Shown: positions 30,601 through 41,337, counted from the stretch's first letter. The stretch: 64,000 nt of DNA from Channallabes apus (GCA_030522415.1 CM060131.1:9815203-9879202), one strand, 5' to 3'. Numbers and translations are program-made. The notes: generated by a model not told the origin, from the letters alone.

Positions 30601-33339
30601 TCAGTCCAGTCCCTTTCTGTTGAGAAGACTTGGCTTGTAGAAAAAAGCACAGTCTGGATGTGTGTGCCCGAATGCTAAGGTACCTTTTCCAGATGGCAGG
30701 AGTGTGAAGTGTGTGTCAGAGGGGTGTGTCCGATCAGCCACAATGCTGGTGGCTTTGCGGATGCAGCGTGTGGTGTAAATGTCTTCAATAGAGGGGAGAG
30801 AGACCCCGATGATCTTCTCTGCTGTCCTCACTATCCGCTGTAGGGTCTTGCGGTCCGATATGGCACAATTCCCAAATCAGACAGTGATGCAGCCGCTCAG
30901 GATGCTCTCGATAGTTCCTCTATAGAAGGTGGTCAGGATCGGTGGTGGAAGCTGGGCCTTCCTCAGTCTTCTCAGAAAGAAGAGATGCTGTTGGGCTTTC
31001 TTGTGCAGGGAGCTGGTGTTGAGGGACCAGCTGAGGTCCTTCTCCAGGTGGACGCCCAGGAATTTGGTGCTTTCGACGATCTCCACAGAGGAGCCGTCGA
31101 TGCTCAGTGGAGAATGGTCGCCTCGTGTCCTCCTAAAGTCAACAACCATCTCCTTTGTCTTGTCAACATTCAGAGACAGGTTGTTTTCTATACACCAGTC
31201 CGTTGGCCTCTGCACTTCCTCTCTGTACGCTGACTCGTCATTCTTGCTAATGAGACCCACCACGGTCATGTCATCAGCGAACTTGATGATGTGATTCGAA
31301 CTGTGTGTTGCTACACAGTTGTGAGTCAGCAGTGTGAACAGCAGGGGACTAAGCACACAGCCTTGTGGGGCCCCAGTGCTCAGTGTGGTGGTGCTGGAGC
31401 TGCAGTTCCTGATCCGTACTGACTGAGGCCTTCCGGTCAGAAAATCCAGGATCCAGTTGCAGAGGGAGGTGTTCAGGCCCAACAGGTTCAGCTTCCCCAT
31501 CAGTTGTTGGGGGATGATAGTGTTGAATGCTGAGCTGAAATCTATGTACAGCATTCAAACGTATGTGTCCTTATTGTCCAAGTGTGTGAGGATGGAGTGT
31601 AATGGAGATGGCATCGTCCATTGAGCAGTTAGGATGGTACGCAAATTGCAGTGGGTCCAGTGAGGGGGGCAGCAGGGTCTTGATGTGTCTCATGACGAGC
31701 CGCTCGAAGCACTTCATGATGGTGGGTTTAAGTGCAACGGGACGGTAGTCATTGAGACAGGACACAGAAGACTTCTTGGGCACGGGAATGATGGTGGTGG
31801 CCTTGAAGCACGTGGGAACAACGGGGCTGCTAAGAGAGATGTTGAAGATTTCGGTAAGAACATCTGCCAGCTGTTCCGCACATTCTCTGAGCACTCTGCC
31901 TGGGATGTTGTCTGGACCAGCAGCTTTACGTGGGTTGACTCTGCATAGAGTTTTCCTCACATCAGCTGTAGTGAGACACAGCACTTGGTCGTTCGGAGGT
32001 GGGGTGGTCTTCCTCGCCGCCACGTCATTCTGCCTCTGGAACCGAGCGTAGAAGTTGTTCAGCGCATCTGGGAGGGAGCCCAGTAGTGAGTGATGGCTTG
32101 TAAGCCCTGCCACATGCGCCGTGTGTCACCGCTGTCCTTGAAGTGATTGTGGATTCCCTTGGCATGTGCGCGCTTCGCCTCTCTGATGGCCCGAGAAAGT
32201 TCGGCCCTTACTCTTCTAAGGGCCACCTTGTCACCCGCTTTGAAGGCAGAGTCCCGGGTCCTCAGAAGTGCACGCACTTCCGCAGTAATCCACGGTTTCT
32301 GATTGGGTCGTGAGATGATGTTCTTGGAGACAGTGACGTCATCGATGCACTTGTTGATGTAGCTGGTCACTGACGTGTACTCCTCCAAGTCAGTGAAGTT
32401 GCAGCCTCCCTAAACATGTTCCAATCAGTGCTCTCGAAACAGTCCTGAAGTGCAGAGATGGCTCCTGCTGGCCAGGTTTTCACCTGCTTCAAAACCTGAC
32501 GAGTGGTCTGTATGCTGGAATTGGGTCTAGAGATGTGGTCTGAGTAGCCGAGGTGGGGGTGGGGCTCTGCCCGATATGCGCTGGGGATGTTTGTGTAAAC
32601 AAGATCCAGCGTGTTTTCCCCTCTCGTTGCAAAGCCCACATACTGATGGAATCTAGGAAGCACTGACTTGAGATTTGCATGGTTGAAATATCCAGCAACA
32701 ATAAACAGTCCATCCGGGTGTGTATTTTGCAGTTTATTGATCTTTGTATACAGTTCCCATAGCGCTTCCTTAGCATTAGCGCTAGGTGGGATGTACACTC
32801 CGATAATGAAAACAGTGGTGAATTCTCGTGGTAAATAAAAAGGTCTGCATCTAACAGTCACAAACTCCACCAGCGATGAGCAATAACTAGAGACTAGCAC
32901 AGAGTTCTTGCACCATTTCGTGTTGATGTAAACACACAAGCCGCCACCGCGAGTTTTACCGCACAGAGCTGCATTTCTGTCAGCGCGAAACGAGGCTAGC
33001 CCGTCTAGCTGAATAGCGGCATCCGGTCGCTGAGCCATGTCTCCGTGAAAACAAAGGCACAGCAGTCTCTAACCTCACGCTGTGTAGCCTGCTGAGCCAT
33101 GTCTCCGTGAAAACAAAGACACAGCAGTCTCTAACCTCACGCTGTGTAGCCTGCTAGAGTCGGATGTAGTCCAGTTTATTGTCCAGATAGCAGACGTTGG
33201 ATAGGATGAGGGACGGGAGAGCCGGCCAGCTAGGGTTTGTTTTTAGCCTAGCACAGACTCCCGCCAGCTTGCCGCGATTCCGCTTCCTCGCGCACCGCTT
33301 CCAATGTCCCCTTCTCCGGCCGCCGGCATCAGGCAACAC
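30601..33339 (-). pseudogene. LINE ORF2: APE-type endonuclease and reverse transcriptase, multiply frameshifted
   Basis: From ATG 33339 ([16 protein letters not shown]...) the protein reaches [19 protein letters not shown], the start of the endonuclease. FTETWL follows at about 33045, then [10 protein letters not shown], the VGVYIPP-like [10 protein letters not shown] and LGYSDH (catalytic Asp-His). The RT part has [38 protein letters not shown] and [15 protein letters not shown], then [15 protein letters not shown] and the catalytic FADDMTV. The C-terminus around 30700-30831 (IIGVSLPSIEDIY) is a conserved LINE tail. The fragments change frame at least four times, so no enzyme can be made. 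The FADD motif is intact. Confidence 0.9.
33031..33154. repeat. 62-bp tandem duplication in the LINE endonuclease
   Basis: 33031-33092 is repeated at 33093-33154 with one visible difference (AAAGGCAC versus AAAGACAC). The unit encodes part of the REVRDCC.FVFTETW endonuclease segment. Since 62 is not a multiple of 3, it contributes to the frameshift. Confidence 0.9.
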
Positions 33340-34083
33340 CGAGGATTCAAGGCCCGCGTGCTACTGCCGCGCCGCCATCTTGGATTCCAAGATCTGCTCA
33401 GTTACTGGAATTTTCACGCACAACCATTTCTAGGGTTTACAAAGAATGGTGTGAAAAGAGAAAAACATCCATTATGCGGCAGTCCTGTGGGCGAAAATGC
33501 CTTGTTGATGCTAGAGGTCAGAGGAGAATGGGCCGACTGATTCAAGCTGATAGAAGAGCAACTTCGACTGAAATAACCACTCGTTACAACCGAGGTATGC
33601 AGCAAAGCATTTGTGAAGCCACAATACACACAACCTTTAGGCGGATGGGCTACAACAGCAGAAGACCCTACCGGGTACCACTCATCTCCACTATAAATAG
33701 GAAAATGAGGCTACAATTTGCACGAGCTCAACAAAATTGGACCGTTGAAGACTGGAAAAATGTTGCCTGGTCTGAGGAGTCTCGATTTCTGTGGAGACAT
33801 TCAAATGGTAGAGTCAGAATTTGGCGTCAACAGAATGAGAACATGGATACATCATGCCTTGTTACCACTGTTCAGGCTGGTGGTGGTGGTGTAATGGAGT
33901 GGGGGATGTTATCTTGGCACACTTTAGGCCCCTTAGTGCCAATTGGGCATTGTTTAAATGCCACGGCCTACCTGAGCATTGTTTCTGGCCATGTCCATCC
34001 CTTTATGACCACCATGTACCCATCCTCTGATGGCTACTTCCAGCAGGATAATGCACCATGTCACAAGGCTCTACTCATTTCAA

Positions 34084-34289
34084 GGGCCAGGGGTAGCTCA
34101 GTGGTTAAGGCATTGGACTACGGTTCGGAAGATCGCAGGTTCAAACCCCACAACCACCAAGTTGCCACTGTTGGGCCCTTGAGCAAGGCCCTTAACCCTC
34201 AACTGCTCAGATGTGTAATGAGATAAAAATGTAAGTCACTCTGGATAAGAGTGTCTGCTAAATGCCTAAATGTAAATGTAAATGTAAAT
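34084..34289 (+). mobile_element. HpaI-like tRNA SINE inside Tc1 E
   Basis: The head GGGGTAGCTCAGTGGTTAAG (box A) and GCAGGTTCAAACCCC (box B) is tRNA-like. The body contains TTGCCACTGTTGGGCCCTTG and AGCAAGGCCCTTAACCCTCA. The 3' part is TAAGTCACTCTGGATAAGAG, TGTCTGCTAAATG and AAATGTAAATGTAAAT, the conserved tail of HpaI-type fish SINEs borrowed from a partner LINE. The target duplication is not clear. Sister copies lie at 42315-42512 and 46394-46515. Confidence 0.92.
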
Positions 34290-34639
34290 TGATTTCTTGA
34301 ACATGACAATGAGTTCACTGTACTAAAATGGCCCCCACAGTCACCAGATGTCAACCCAATAGAGCATCTTTGGGATGTGGTGGAATGGGAGCTTCGTGCC
34401 CTGGATGTGCATCCCACAAATCTCCATCAACTGCAGGATGCTATCCTATCAATAGGGGCCAACATTTCTAAAGAATTCTTTCAGCACCTTGTTGAATCAA
34501 TGCCACGTACAGTAGAATTAAGGCAGTTCTGAAGGCGAAAGTGGGTCAAACACCGTATTAGTATGGTGTTCCTAATAATCCTTTAGGTGAGTGTAGATAG
34601 CAGGATGATTCTCGCCTTCAATCTGTATGGGTGTAGTTT

Positions 34640-34797
34640 GTACAGTATCTTCTCCCCATATTTGGATGGTTTTCCTCCACATACTCTTGCTTCCTTTTAA
34701 GGTCCAAAACATGCGTTGATACAGTATGGGTGTGTGTGCTTCTGCCCTGCAAAGCTACCTTGGATAGGGTCCAGGCCCCCTGTAATAGGTGGTATAG

Positions 34798-34835
<38 letters not shown>
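34640..34835. repeat. degraded SINE body ending in (ATA)n
   Basis: GGTTTTCCTCCACATACTC and GGTCCAAAACATGC, with CCCTGCAAAGCTACCTTGGA and TAGGGTCCAGGCCCCC, correspond to the body of the DANA/mermaid SINE. It ends in GGTGGTATAGATAATAAT and a trinucleotide run at 34798-34834. Confidence 0.6.
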
Positions 34836-34980
34836 CGATACAAAATGTACAAATGTTCCTATACTGTGAAAAATAGACTTCCCCTTTTATCTTTGCATAC
34901 TGTACAGTACACTACCTTCTATTGCCCATGTAATAGGTTAAGGGCTGTGTAATCACACACATCAAACACACTCTACAGCC

Positions 34981-34982
<2 letters not shown>

Positions 34983-35017
<35 letters not shown>
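34983..35017. repeat. (GA)n microsatellite
   Basis: A pure AG run of about 35 bases. Confidence 0.97.
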
Positions 35018-35018
<1 letters not shown>

Positions 35019-35597
35019 AGTAAGGGGGGAGGGTGATTGTGTGGATTCATCAGCTCTGGGTTTCCTGGAAGTAATCACTTTTTCCTCAGCCTCTCTGCAT
35101 AGTTTTCTCTCTGAGCTCAATCAATTTTTTATAAGCTTACATGGATCGCTTTTTGTTCAGGCATGCGAAAAAAAATCACACTCAGCATTCCATCAGTTTA
35201 AAAGAGCTCTGAGCCCACAGGAAAACCCTGCATGGGTGGTGGCAGCTGAGCAGTGATCAGAATGTTGTGAGTGCAACCCTTAGGACTTAACCACAGGATG
35301 TTTTTTTTCTTCCCTAGTTTGCTCACAATTCCCGCCAACTAATTATGATGGTGGCTAGTGTTGCACATATCGACAGGTGATAGAGAGGGTAATGTCATCG
35401 TTTCCTACTAAGAGGAGGGCCAATTATACTCTTTTGCACTCTAGGCAGTAAATGGCTTTGGCGTTCATGAAATATCTGATTCGCAATCTCTTAACAAAAG
35501 CGTTTTTTTTTTCAGTAGTCCATTTATTTTGTATTAAATTTTACATTAGGTGTAAATCCCATCAACATATGGATAGACTAAAGAAATAAATTTAAAT
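35018..35597. other. unique DNA, no gene recognised
   Basis: A 71-codon open frame at 35041-35256 has no recognisable domain and no splice or promoter context that I can defend. Confidence 0.4.
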
Positions 35598-37728
35598 GTG
35601 GGCCCGTGTTTTCAAAACAGTACACACAATTAGCACAACCACACACCCAATTAGCAAAACTACAGATCCTTTGCCTAATTAAACACTCTTGTAAAAACTA
35701 TAGACTTATGTTTAAAAACCACACTTTTTTACCATAAGAAACACACGTTTCACATTTACCATACCGTGTTTGCACGAGTTACACTCTGCTGTGATAAACC
35801 TAAAACACTTTTAGCACTTCTACTTCCCTATGATTAGAGTAGGTTACCATCAACAAAGTACAAATATAAAGTAAATCCACCAAACACTACATAAGACCAT
35901 TGTTGCACACTGAAGAAACTCATTTATTTCTCAACATGCCCAAAATGTTGACATGGAGATTCATAGTACTGTGACAACTTGTCACTTTACGTATTGTACT
36001 TTTACTGTCACAAAAAAAAAAAACATTAGACATTGTCTCTTCGCCTAGCTGGATCTGGCCATAGAATTTCAGCAACATCGCAGGCAATGTTGTCATTAGC
36101 AAGACACCTTGGAAAGAAACGTCTTGAATGACGAATCCATCCTTGTATTGCTGCTACCTCCATCTGGTCACAGGCCTCCTCCATGGCTTGGATGAGGGGT
36201 TCCTCAGCCTGGAGACGGCGATCATATACCTTCCACCGCCATGCAGAGAAAAGCTCTTCTATAGGGTTGAGGAATGGAGAGTATGGTGGAAGATATAGGA
36301 CGGTGAAATGTGGATGTTGCTGAAACCAGTTCTGAACCAGAGCAGACCGGTGGAAAGACACATTGTCCCAGACAACAATGTATTGCATACTGTATGTATT
36401 GCAGATTTGCTGCTGTTATGTTGTGCAGTTGGTCCAAGAATGTAAGTATGAGTGCTGTGTTGTAAGGGCCCATATGGGCATGGCGGTGGAGAACTCCATT
36501 CTGTGTAATGGCTGCACAGAGTGTTATATTTCCCCCACGTTGCCCTGGGACACTGACTATAGCCCTGTGGCCAATGACGTTTCTTCCCCTCCTTCGTGTT
36601 CTCGTCAGGTTGAACCCAGCCTCATCTACGTAAATGAACTCATGCTGGATCTCCTCTCCATCCATTCGTAAAACTACCTGAAGAACTCAGTCTCAGGCAA
36701 AATTGTGTAGTTCAGTGTAGATGTAGTATACATATTACAGTAGAGTAAAAGATTATGAGACAGTATGCGAGATCACACTGCTAAAGTGAATACATCGTAA
36801 GCGTTTCACGCTTTCGGAATTGCTCTCAAAAGGCACTCGATAAATTTGATTCATTTGAATATGTTTTTTTTAGGATGCCAGTGTTGATATTGAGACCTGA
36901 TTGATATCATTGAAACTGCCATGGTTATTGACAATGTTATCTTGGAGCTGTTTGAATGTTATAGCATTGTTGGCCAAAACCATGTTTACTGTCTCCCTCT
37001 CTTGTTGTTCTGTGAACATAGGAGGCCTTCCCCCTTGTCGTTCCTGTCCCTCAATCCTATGTACTGTATTGTAGAAAAAAAAACAGTAAACAAGAGTACA
37101 GTAATTTCACAGGACAAGGTAACAGAAGTGCTGTCCAGCCTCCCTCAGTGTCAGGCCGTGGTTGACAACGTGGTCAACCAGTGTTGCGTGGATTTGTCAG
37201 ATTCGGTCCTCTTTGAGCACCTTCTTGTCTTCGTCTTCCTCTTCTTCTGCCTCCAGCATGGCCTCCATCTCATCCTCTTCCTCTGTTGATTCCTTCCTCC
37301 CCTTCCTCCTTCTCCTCCTCCTCCTCGTCGGCTTACTCTTGCTCTGACGCTTTCCGCAGAGGTGTCAAATCCAGGTGCCATGAGTAAAAGTCCTCCCCAG
37401 TATTTTGTTCCAATCACCTAGATCTGCTCTTTCCATTGTGCTTGAAGACCGATGTACATACTGTACCTGCTGCTTTTTATAGTGCTTAAACACCTGATTG
37501 ATGTGTCTACAATTAAGCAAACAAGTACTTGCACACCTGATGACTGTGTTGAACCAATTGGTTGGAAGGTGCGGTAATTTGACAGTCAGTGCTTTGGTAT
37601 TGCAAGGAAGTGACTTCATGATAGACTTTTTGTGTGTAATGTATGTTACGTGTGTTTAGTGTTTTGCAAATCACTGTGTAACAAGTGTTAGGTTGACAAT
37701 GTGCTTATAGTTGTGCAAATATGGGCTG
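35598..37728 (-). mobile_element. IS630/Tc1-superfamily transposon, decayed (approximate ends)
   Basis: The element is defined by its transposase remnant (36026-37436) and by weakly matching outer sequences: GTGGGCCCGTGTTTTCAAAA on the left and, in the inverse sense, TTGTGCAAATATGGGCTG on the right. Both are preceded inward by GCACAA/GCAAAAC motifs. The ends are uncertain to tens of bases and I cannot show a target duplication. Confidence 0.55.
36026..37436 (-). pseudogene. DDE transposase, IS630/Tc1-type with D-D-35-E spacing, broken
   Basis: From ATG 37436 (MERADLGDWNKILGRTF) the frame shows a basic and acidic low-complexity stretch (near 37300-37210), then IHATLVDHVVNHGLTLREAG (HTH). The core is HEFIYVDEAGFNLTRTRRRG (first Asp), GNITLCAAITQNGV, QYIVVWDNVSFHRSA (second Asp) and YLPPYSPFLNPIEELFSAWR (Glu). 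I count 35 residues between the second Asp and the Glu. Lesions: TGA near 37378, TGA near 37189, a frameshift near 36390, and an interruption (about 36690-36800) whose downstream border TTCTTCAG|GT resembles a 3' splice site and may be a decayed intron. Confidence 0.85.
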
Positions 37729-37792
37729 AAGCTTTGCTTCTTGATTCTAAGTGTGCCAACGCTGAGGGAGACGACCTGAATATGAAGTGTTT

Positions 37793-39250
37793 TGACATCG
37801 ATTACGCCACCCCGAGGTTAACCGGGGAAATAACCCAAATAAGGAGCACAAGTTCATTAGGCTAGAAGGAACAGAGAGACGGGTGTACAAATGTACAAAA
37901 ATAACTTTATTTTAGTTCACAATAAAAGTTATAAAAAAACTCAATAGCATGCCATGCTATGTAGTAAAATCACCCTCATACACATTAGGGGTCGACACAG
38001 GGTACTCTGTCCACTCATACCAAGGCTGTAACAAAAAAATAAACACAATAAAACAATACATACAAAACAGAACAACAAAGTACTTCAGGCACCAGCTTCC
38101 CAGTGGCAGAGGCAGGCTAAACGAGGTACAAACCCTAAGGTGCACGTCACACGCATCCACACTCACACAAAGTGAAATAGGAATACAATCAGCACTGCAC
38201 TCCACACCTTTACACTATCACCCGCACTCGGATCTAGGTAGCTAGCTAGCCTCCCGGCCCAATGCTGCCCGAGGTGGACAAAACAAAAACATATCCAAAT
38301 TAACAATATCAAGAAACAGATAAGAAGACCACTAATCACAAAAACTAAGAATAAAAGATGAGAAAGTAATTAAATAAAAAGAAACAATAATAAAATGTTT
38401 AGGCCAACTTCACTGAATCAGTCATATCACATTCAGAGTTCTCCGAAAAGCTACATTACAACACTCTCCACAGTACAATGACAGCTGCAGGTAACCAAAA
38501 GCCCAAACAGGCCTTTGGACAGTAGCAAGGCAACTCTGACTCGTTGCACAGTTAGCAGAAGAAATTAATTAAAAGCAAAGAAAAGAAACACTGTAGGAGA
38601 GAACATCAGGAGAAGAAAACAGGAGAAAACAGCAGCGCCGTCCTCAGTCGATGCGGAGGGCAAATACTTCCGCCTTCAAGCGATTCACCGGCACCATGTC
38701 ATACCCCCGTAGCTCACTAAGAAAAAGAGCCAAGACTAAGACATTTGTTTCATAAAGCAGAGAAAACGAAACTTACTCACCACGATGAGTTGTTGTGCTA
38801 CGCGAGCTGTACCATTACTCACAGATCGCAGCAAAAACCCATGCAGGATAACGCATGCGCAGAGAAGGCCCCATGGCTAAATGGTAAACAAACACCAGTT
38901 AGCATTACCCAATGCCAAAACGCACAGCATGTAATGAGCGTACTGTATACCTACCCGGCCACGAGTGGACAGTCTGACTCAACCAAATATCGGTTAGACA
39001 TTGCGTGCACTAAGGGACAAAAATAAAACAGTTCAATGTGCATGCCCACCTCTCCATTAGCCACATAGCTACAAAACAACCACACACCTTCTGTCCGCAC
39101 GCACGCCGTGAAGGCGGTCCTAGTCGTGACGTCGACCAGGTAAGCTAAATCCAGCCTTAAATAACATCAAGACCCATTCTGATAGGCTATTGTGGGTGAC
39201 ATCACTTACTTGTGAGCCAATGAACCGACCCCATCACCCACATTGCCACA
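37793..39250 (-). repeat. probable long solo LTR
   Basis: The minus strand begins TGTGGCAATGTGGGTGATGG and ends GGCGTAATCGATGTCA (TG...CA). Near the start are ATTGGCT (inverted CCAAT), TTATTTAAGG (TATA-like) and a TGACGT/ACGTCA element (39127-39136). Near the end AATAAAG is followed by a T-rich segment. This is the U3-R-U5 order of an LTR. No convincing target duplication and no internal region are seen, so it could instead be another type of repeat. No protein-coding frame of note. Confidence 0.45.
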
Positions 39251-39640
39251 TAAGGTTTTGCTAATAGTGTACTACTTTTAATTTTAGTCTGTAAGGAATC
39301 CAAAAAAACTGTAATAGAATGAAATTATAAATTATAAACAGCTCTTGGTAGGAGACTTTGGGACCCGACTGTACGATGGTTGTCAAGCTGCATTAATGTT
39401 CAAGGACTAAGGGAAGCAATGGCCCAATAAATGCCAGAATGCCATGCATACTCAGCTATATCTGTACAGCTCTTTTATCTCTTTTATCATAAATGAAACA
39501 GCATGACTCAATAACCCTCAATATCAATAACAATATCTGATGACCTTGAGGTGAGAAGAAGAATGAGGTTGAATCTAACATCTGTTATAGGCAACTTGGT
39601 CAAATGAACGCGATCATATTCTCTAAAAATGTGTCTGTGT

Positions 39641-39727
<87 letters not shown>

Positions 39728-40082
39728 GCGGTAAAATGAAAGAGCAGGACGCAGGAAAGAAAAATGTATAGTTTTATTACTTGTACGGTAATGGCTATTG
39801 TAATTCATTGGCTTTTATAGTCCAGACAAAAGGACCTGTTTTGTAGTCAGGGACTGCCTGTAAATTCTTTTAATTATATACAGTATAAAATTTCACAGAC
39901 CCCCTTATGATCACAGACACTAACATATTTATTTTTATATTATGTAAATATAGTAGTATCATTATATTTAAAATTGCCTAATTAAATTTAATCAGCACAT
40001 TTAGAGTTGGAATTACCGTATAATTACAGCACAGTCAAGTCAAGATCTAGTCATATTACAAGGTAAAAACAAGGTTTCAGAC
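39251..40082. other. unique DNA with long (GT)n
   Basis: A GT run of about 85 bases lies at 39641-39725; nothing else is recognised. Confidence 0.6.
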
Positions 40083-40640
40083 CTTCATGTTGCGGTTGTA
40101 CAATGGTTTAGCATGGTCACATTATACCAACAGGTCCAGCTGTGCAGTTTAAAGCCATGTGGTATAGGATTGCCTGAATGGCTATGTGAGTGAGTGAGTG
40201 AGTGAGTGAGTGAGTGAGTGAGTGAGTGAGTGAGTGAGTGACGGAGGTGGTAAGTGGGTGAGTGACGGTGGTGGTAAGTGGGTGAGGGAGGAAGGGAGTG
40301 AGTGAATGAGTGAGTTAGTTAGTGAGGAAAGGAGGGAGAGAGGTAGAGAGAGGGGGTAAGTGGGTGAGTGGGAGTCGGAGTGAGTGAGTGAGTGACAGAG
40401 GTGGTAAGTGGGTGAGGGAGGAAGGGAGTGAGTGAGTGAGTGAGTGTAAGTGGGTGAGTGACGGTGGTGGTAAGTGGGTGAGGGAGGAAGGGAGTGAGTG
40501 AGTGAATGAGTGAGTGAGGGATGGAGGGAGGGAGTGTTTGTGCCCCGCAATTGTTGGGCAACCTGTCTTGTGTCCAAAGTTCCCTGAGATAGATCCCAAG
40601 GCCCTCTACGACAATAGATGTATCGATGGGATCTTAGTGC
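40083..40640 (+). repeat. SINE with internal GTGA minisatellite expansion
   Basis: A degraded SINE head (GCGGTTGTACAATGGTTTAG) and a SINE 3' part (GTTGGGCAACCTGTCTTGTG, GAGATAGATCCCAAGGCCC) flank 40185-40535. That interval is built of GTGA units and longer blocks such as GGTGGTAAGTGGGTGAGTGA repeated several times. Open frames of up to 163 codons on the minus strand (SLTHSLTH-type) are artefacts of this repeat. Confidence 0.8.
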
Positions 40641-41295
40641 GTACAGCATAAAACCTCTCTCTTTTAGAAGCACTCGACTTTTAGAATAACAGCTCTAATT
40701 TACAGACATGCACACATACGCACACACACACAAACACACACACACTGGTTTGCTCCTCATGACCTGAAACCAAAATGAGTGTGACGTTCCTAATTACAAT
40801 CTCTCCCATCCATTTCAATGCCGTGCCCTCGTGGGAAAATGATTATTGTTCCCATAATGATTTTCATCCCAATGCAGTTGGTGTATAAACATCAGCCTAC
40901 TGCACCTGAAGTAAGGCCGCACTGAATACAGAAAGAAAGGTACATATTTCGAAAAGCCTTTAGAGAAAATAATCAGTGACAGTTGCTCCAGAAACTCTTC
41001 AGCACCAACACTGGACATGTGACAGAACCATTTCATTACACACACGTGGCATACATTGTGGAGAGGAAATCATGGGTACTGCTGTGTTTTTTGACCTGGT
41101 TATTTGAGGGAACTGACATGGCATTTTATCCATGAAAGTAAATAATGTCTGTGTATGTTTTATTTTGTTTTGTTCAAGTAAACAACTGCACAAGAGGACA
41201 CTGAGGGGCATCACAGAAACACTGGGACATGCATGTTGGCATTTTCACGTACATGGCTACCTCAGCTTCAGGATCCCTGGTTTGATCTTGACCTC
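40641..41295. other. unique DNA, possible conserved non-coding stretch
   Basis: 40820-41230 is repeat-free and less AT-biased than its flanks. It contains GGGAAAATGATTATTGTTCC and TAATGATTTTCATCCC (homeodomain-like ATTA motifs). This is a candidate only. Confidence 0.25.

Positions 41296-41337
<42 letters not shown>

Larger units (their letters stand above)
29960..33391 (-). mobile_element. near full-length jockey-superfamily LINE (L2/Rex1-like)
   Basis: The 3.4-kb insertion is read on the minus strand. The 5' end at 33391 begins AATCCAAGATGGCGGCGCGG, a typical LINE start. The 3' end at 29960 finishes GACAATAAAGCCAACTTGAA plus CTTGAAA, a repeat tail without poly-A. ATCT occurs on both sides (29956-29959 and 33392-33395), a short duplication. 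It contains endonuclease, RT and C-terminal regions, a TG microsatellite (30549-30598) and a 62-bp tandem duplication. Confidence 0.9.
29876..34561 (+). pseudogene. Tc1-like transposase E, interrupted twice and with altered first catalytic residue
   Basis: It starts MGKKGDLSNFERGMVVGARR (29876), is broken after SISQS by the LINE, and resumes at about 33400. The segment 33474-34080 is open: second HTH (TEITTRYNRGMQQSICEAT), then VAWSEESRFLWRHSNG, where Tc1 enzymes have WSDE, so the first catalytic Asp is Glu here. It continues through GGGGVMEWG and the second Asp in QQDNAPCHK. The SINE follows; then 34290-34530 supplies WPPQSPDVNPIEHLW with the Glu. Near the end a TACAGTA (34508-34514) shifts the frame; without its 5 extra bases the frame would run to KAKVGQTPY and the TAG at 34559. 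Confidence 0.92.
29728..34593 (+). mobile_element. Tc1-like transposon E, split by a LINE and a SINE
   Basis: The ends are CACTCACCTAAAGGATTATT and its exact complement, flanked by TA at 29726-29727 and 34594-34595. Without the inserted LINE (29960-33391) and SINE (34084-34289) the element is about 1.2 kb. It represents a third Tc1 family in the window, with short terminal repeats unlike the 210-bp repeats of copies A/B. The order of events is clear: Tc1 first, then LINE and SINE. Confidence 0.95.

Noticed and set aside
31685..32051. Plus-strand open frames across the LINE (also 30929-31294, 33197-33433)
   Set aside because: Antisense shadows of the minus-strand reverse transcriptase and endonuclease.
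34090..34160. A tRNA gene-like sequence (boxes A and B)
   Set aside because: It is the head of an HpaI-like SINE with the conserved SINE tail; it lacks a foldable tRNA body. The same applies to 9040, 17300 and 51390.
35041..35256. 71-codon frame in unique DNA
   Set aside because: No recognisable motif and a length expected by chance.
36384..36391. TACTGTA at the frameshift in the D-D-35-E transposase
   Set aside because: Removing 5 bp does not restore the frame, so it is not shown to be the cause.
40185..40535. CRISPR-like spaced repeats
   Set aside because: Short irregular tandem units in a eukaryotic minisatellite; no constant repeat with unique spacers.
40182..40673. 163-codon open frame and overlapping frames on the minus strand (Ser/Leu/Thr/His repeats)
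   Set aside because: Translation of a GTGA minisatellite; the tetranucleotide lacks stops in several frames. Not a gene.
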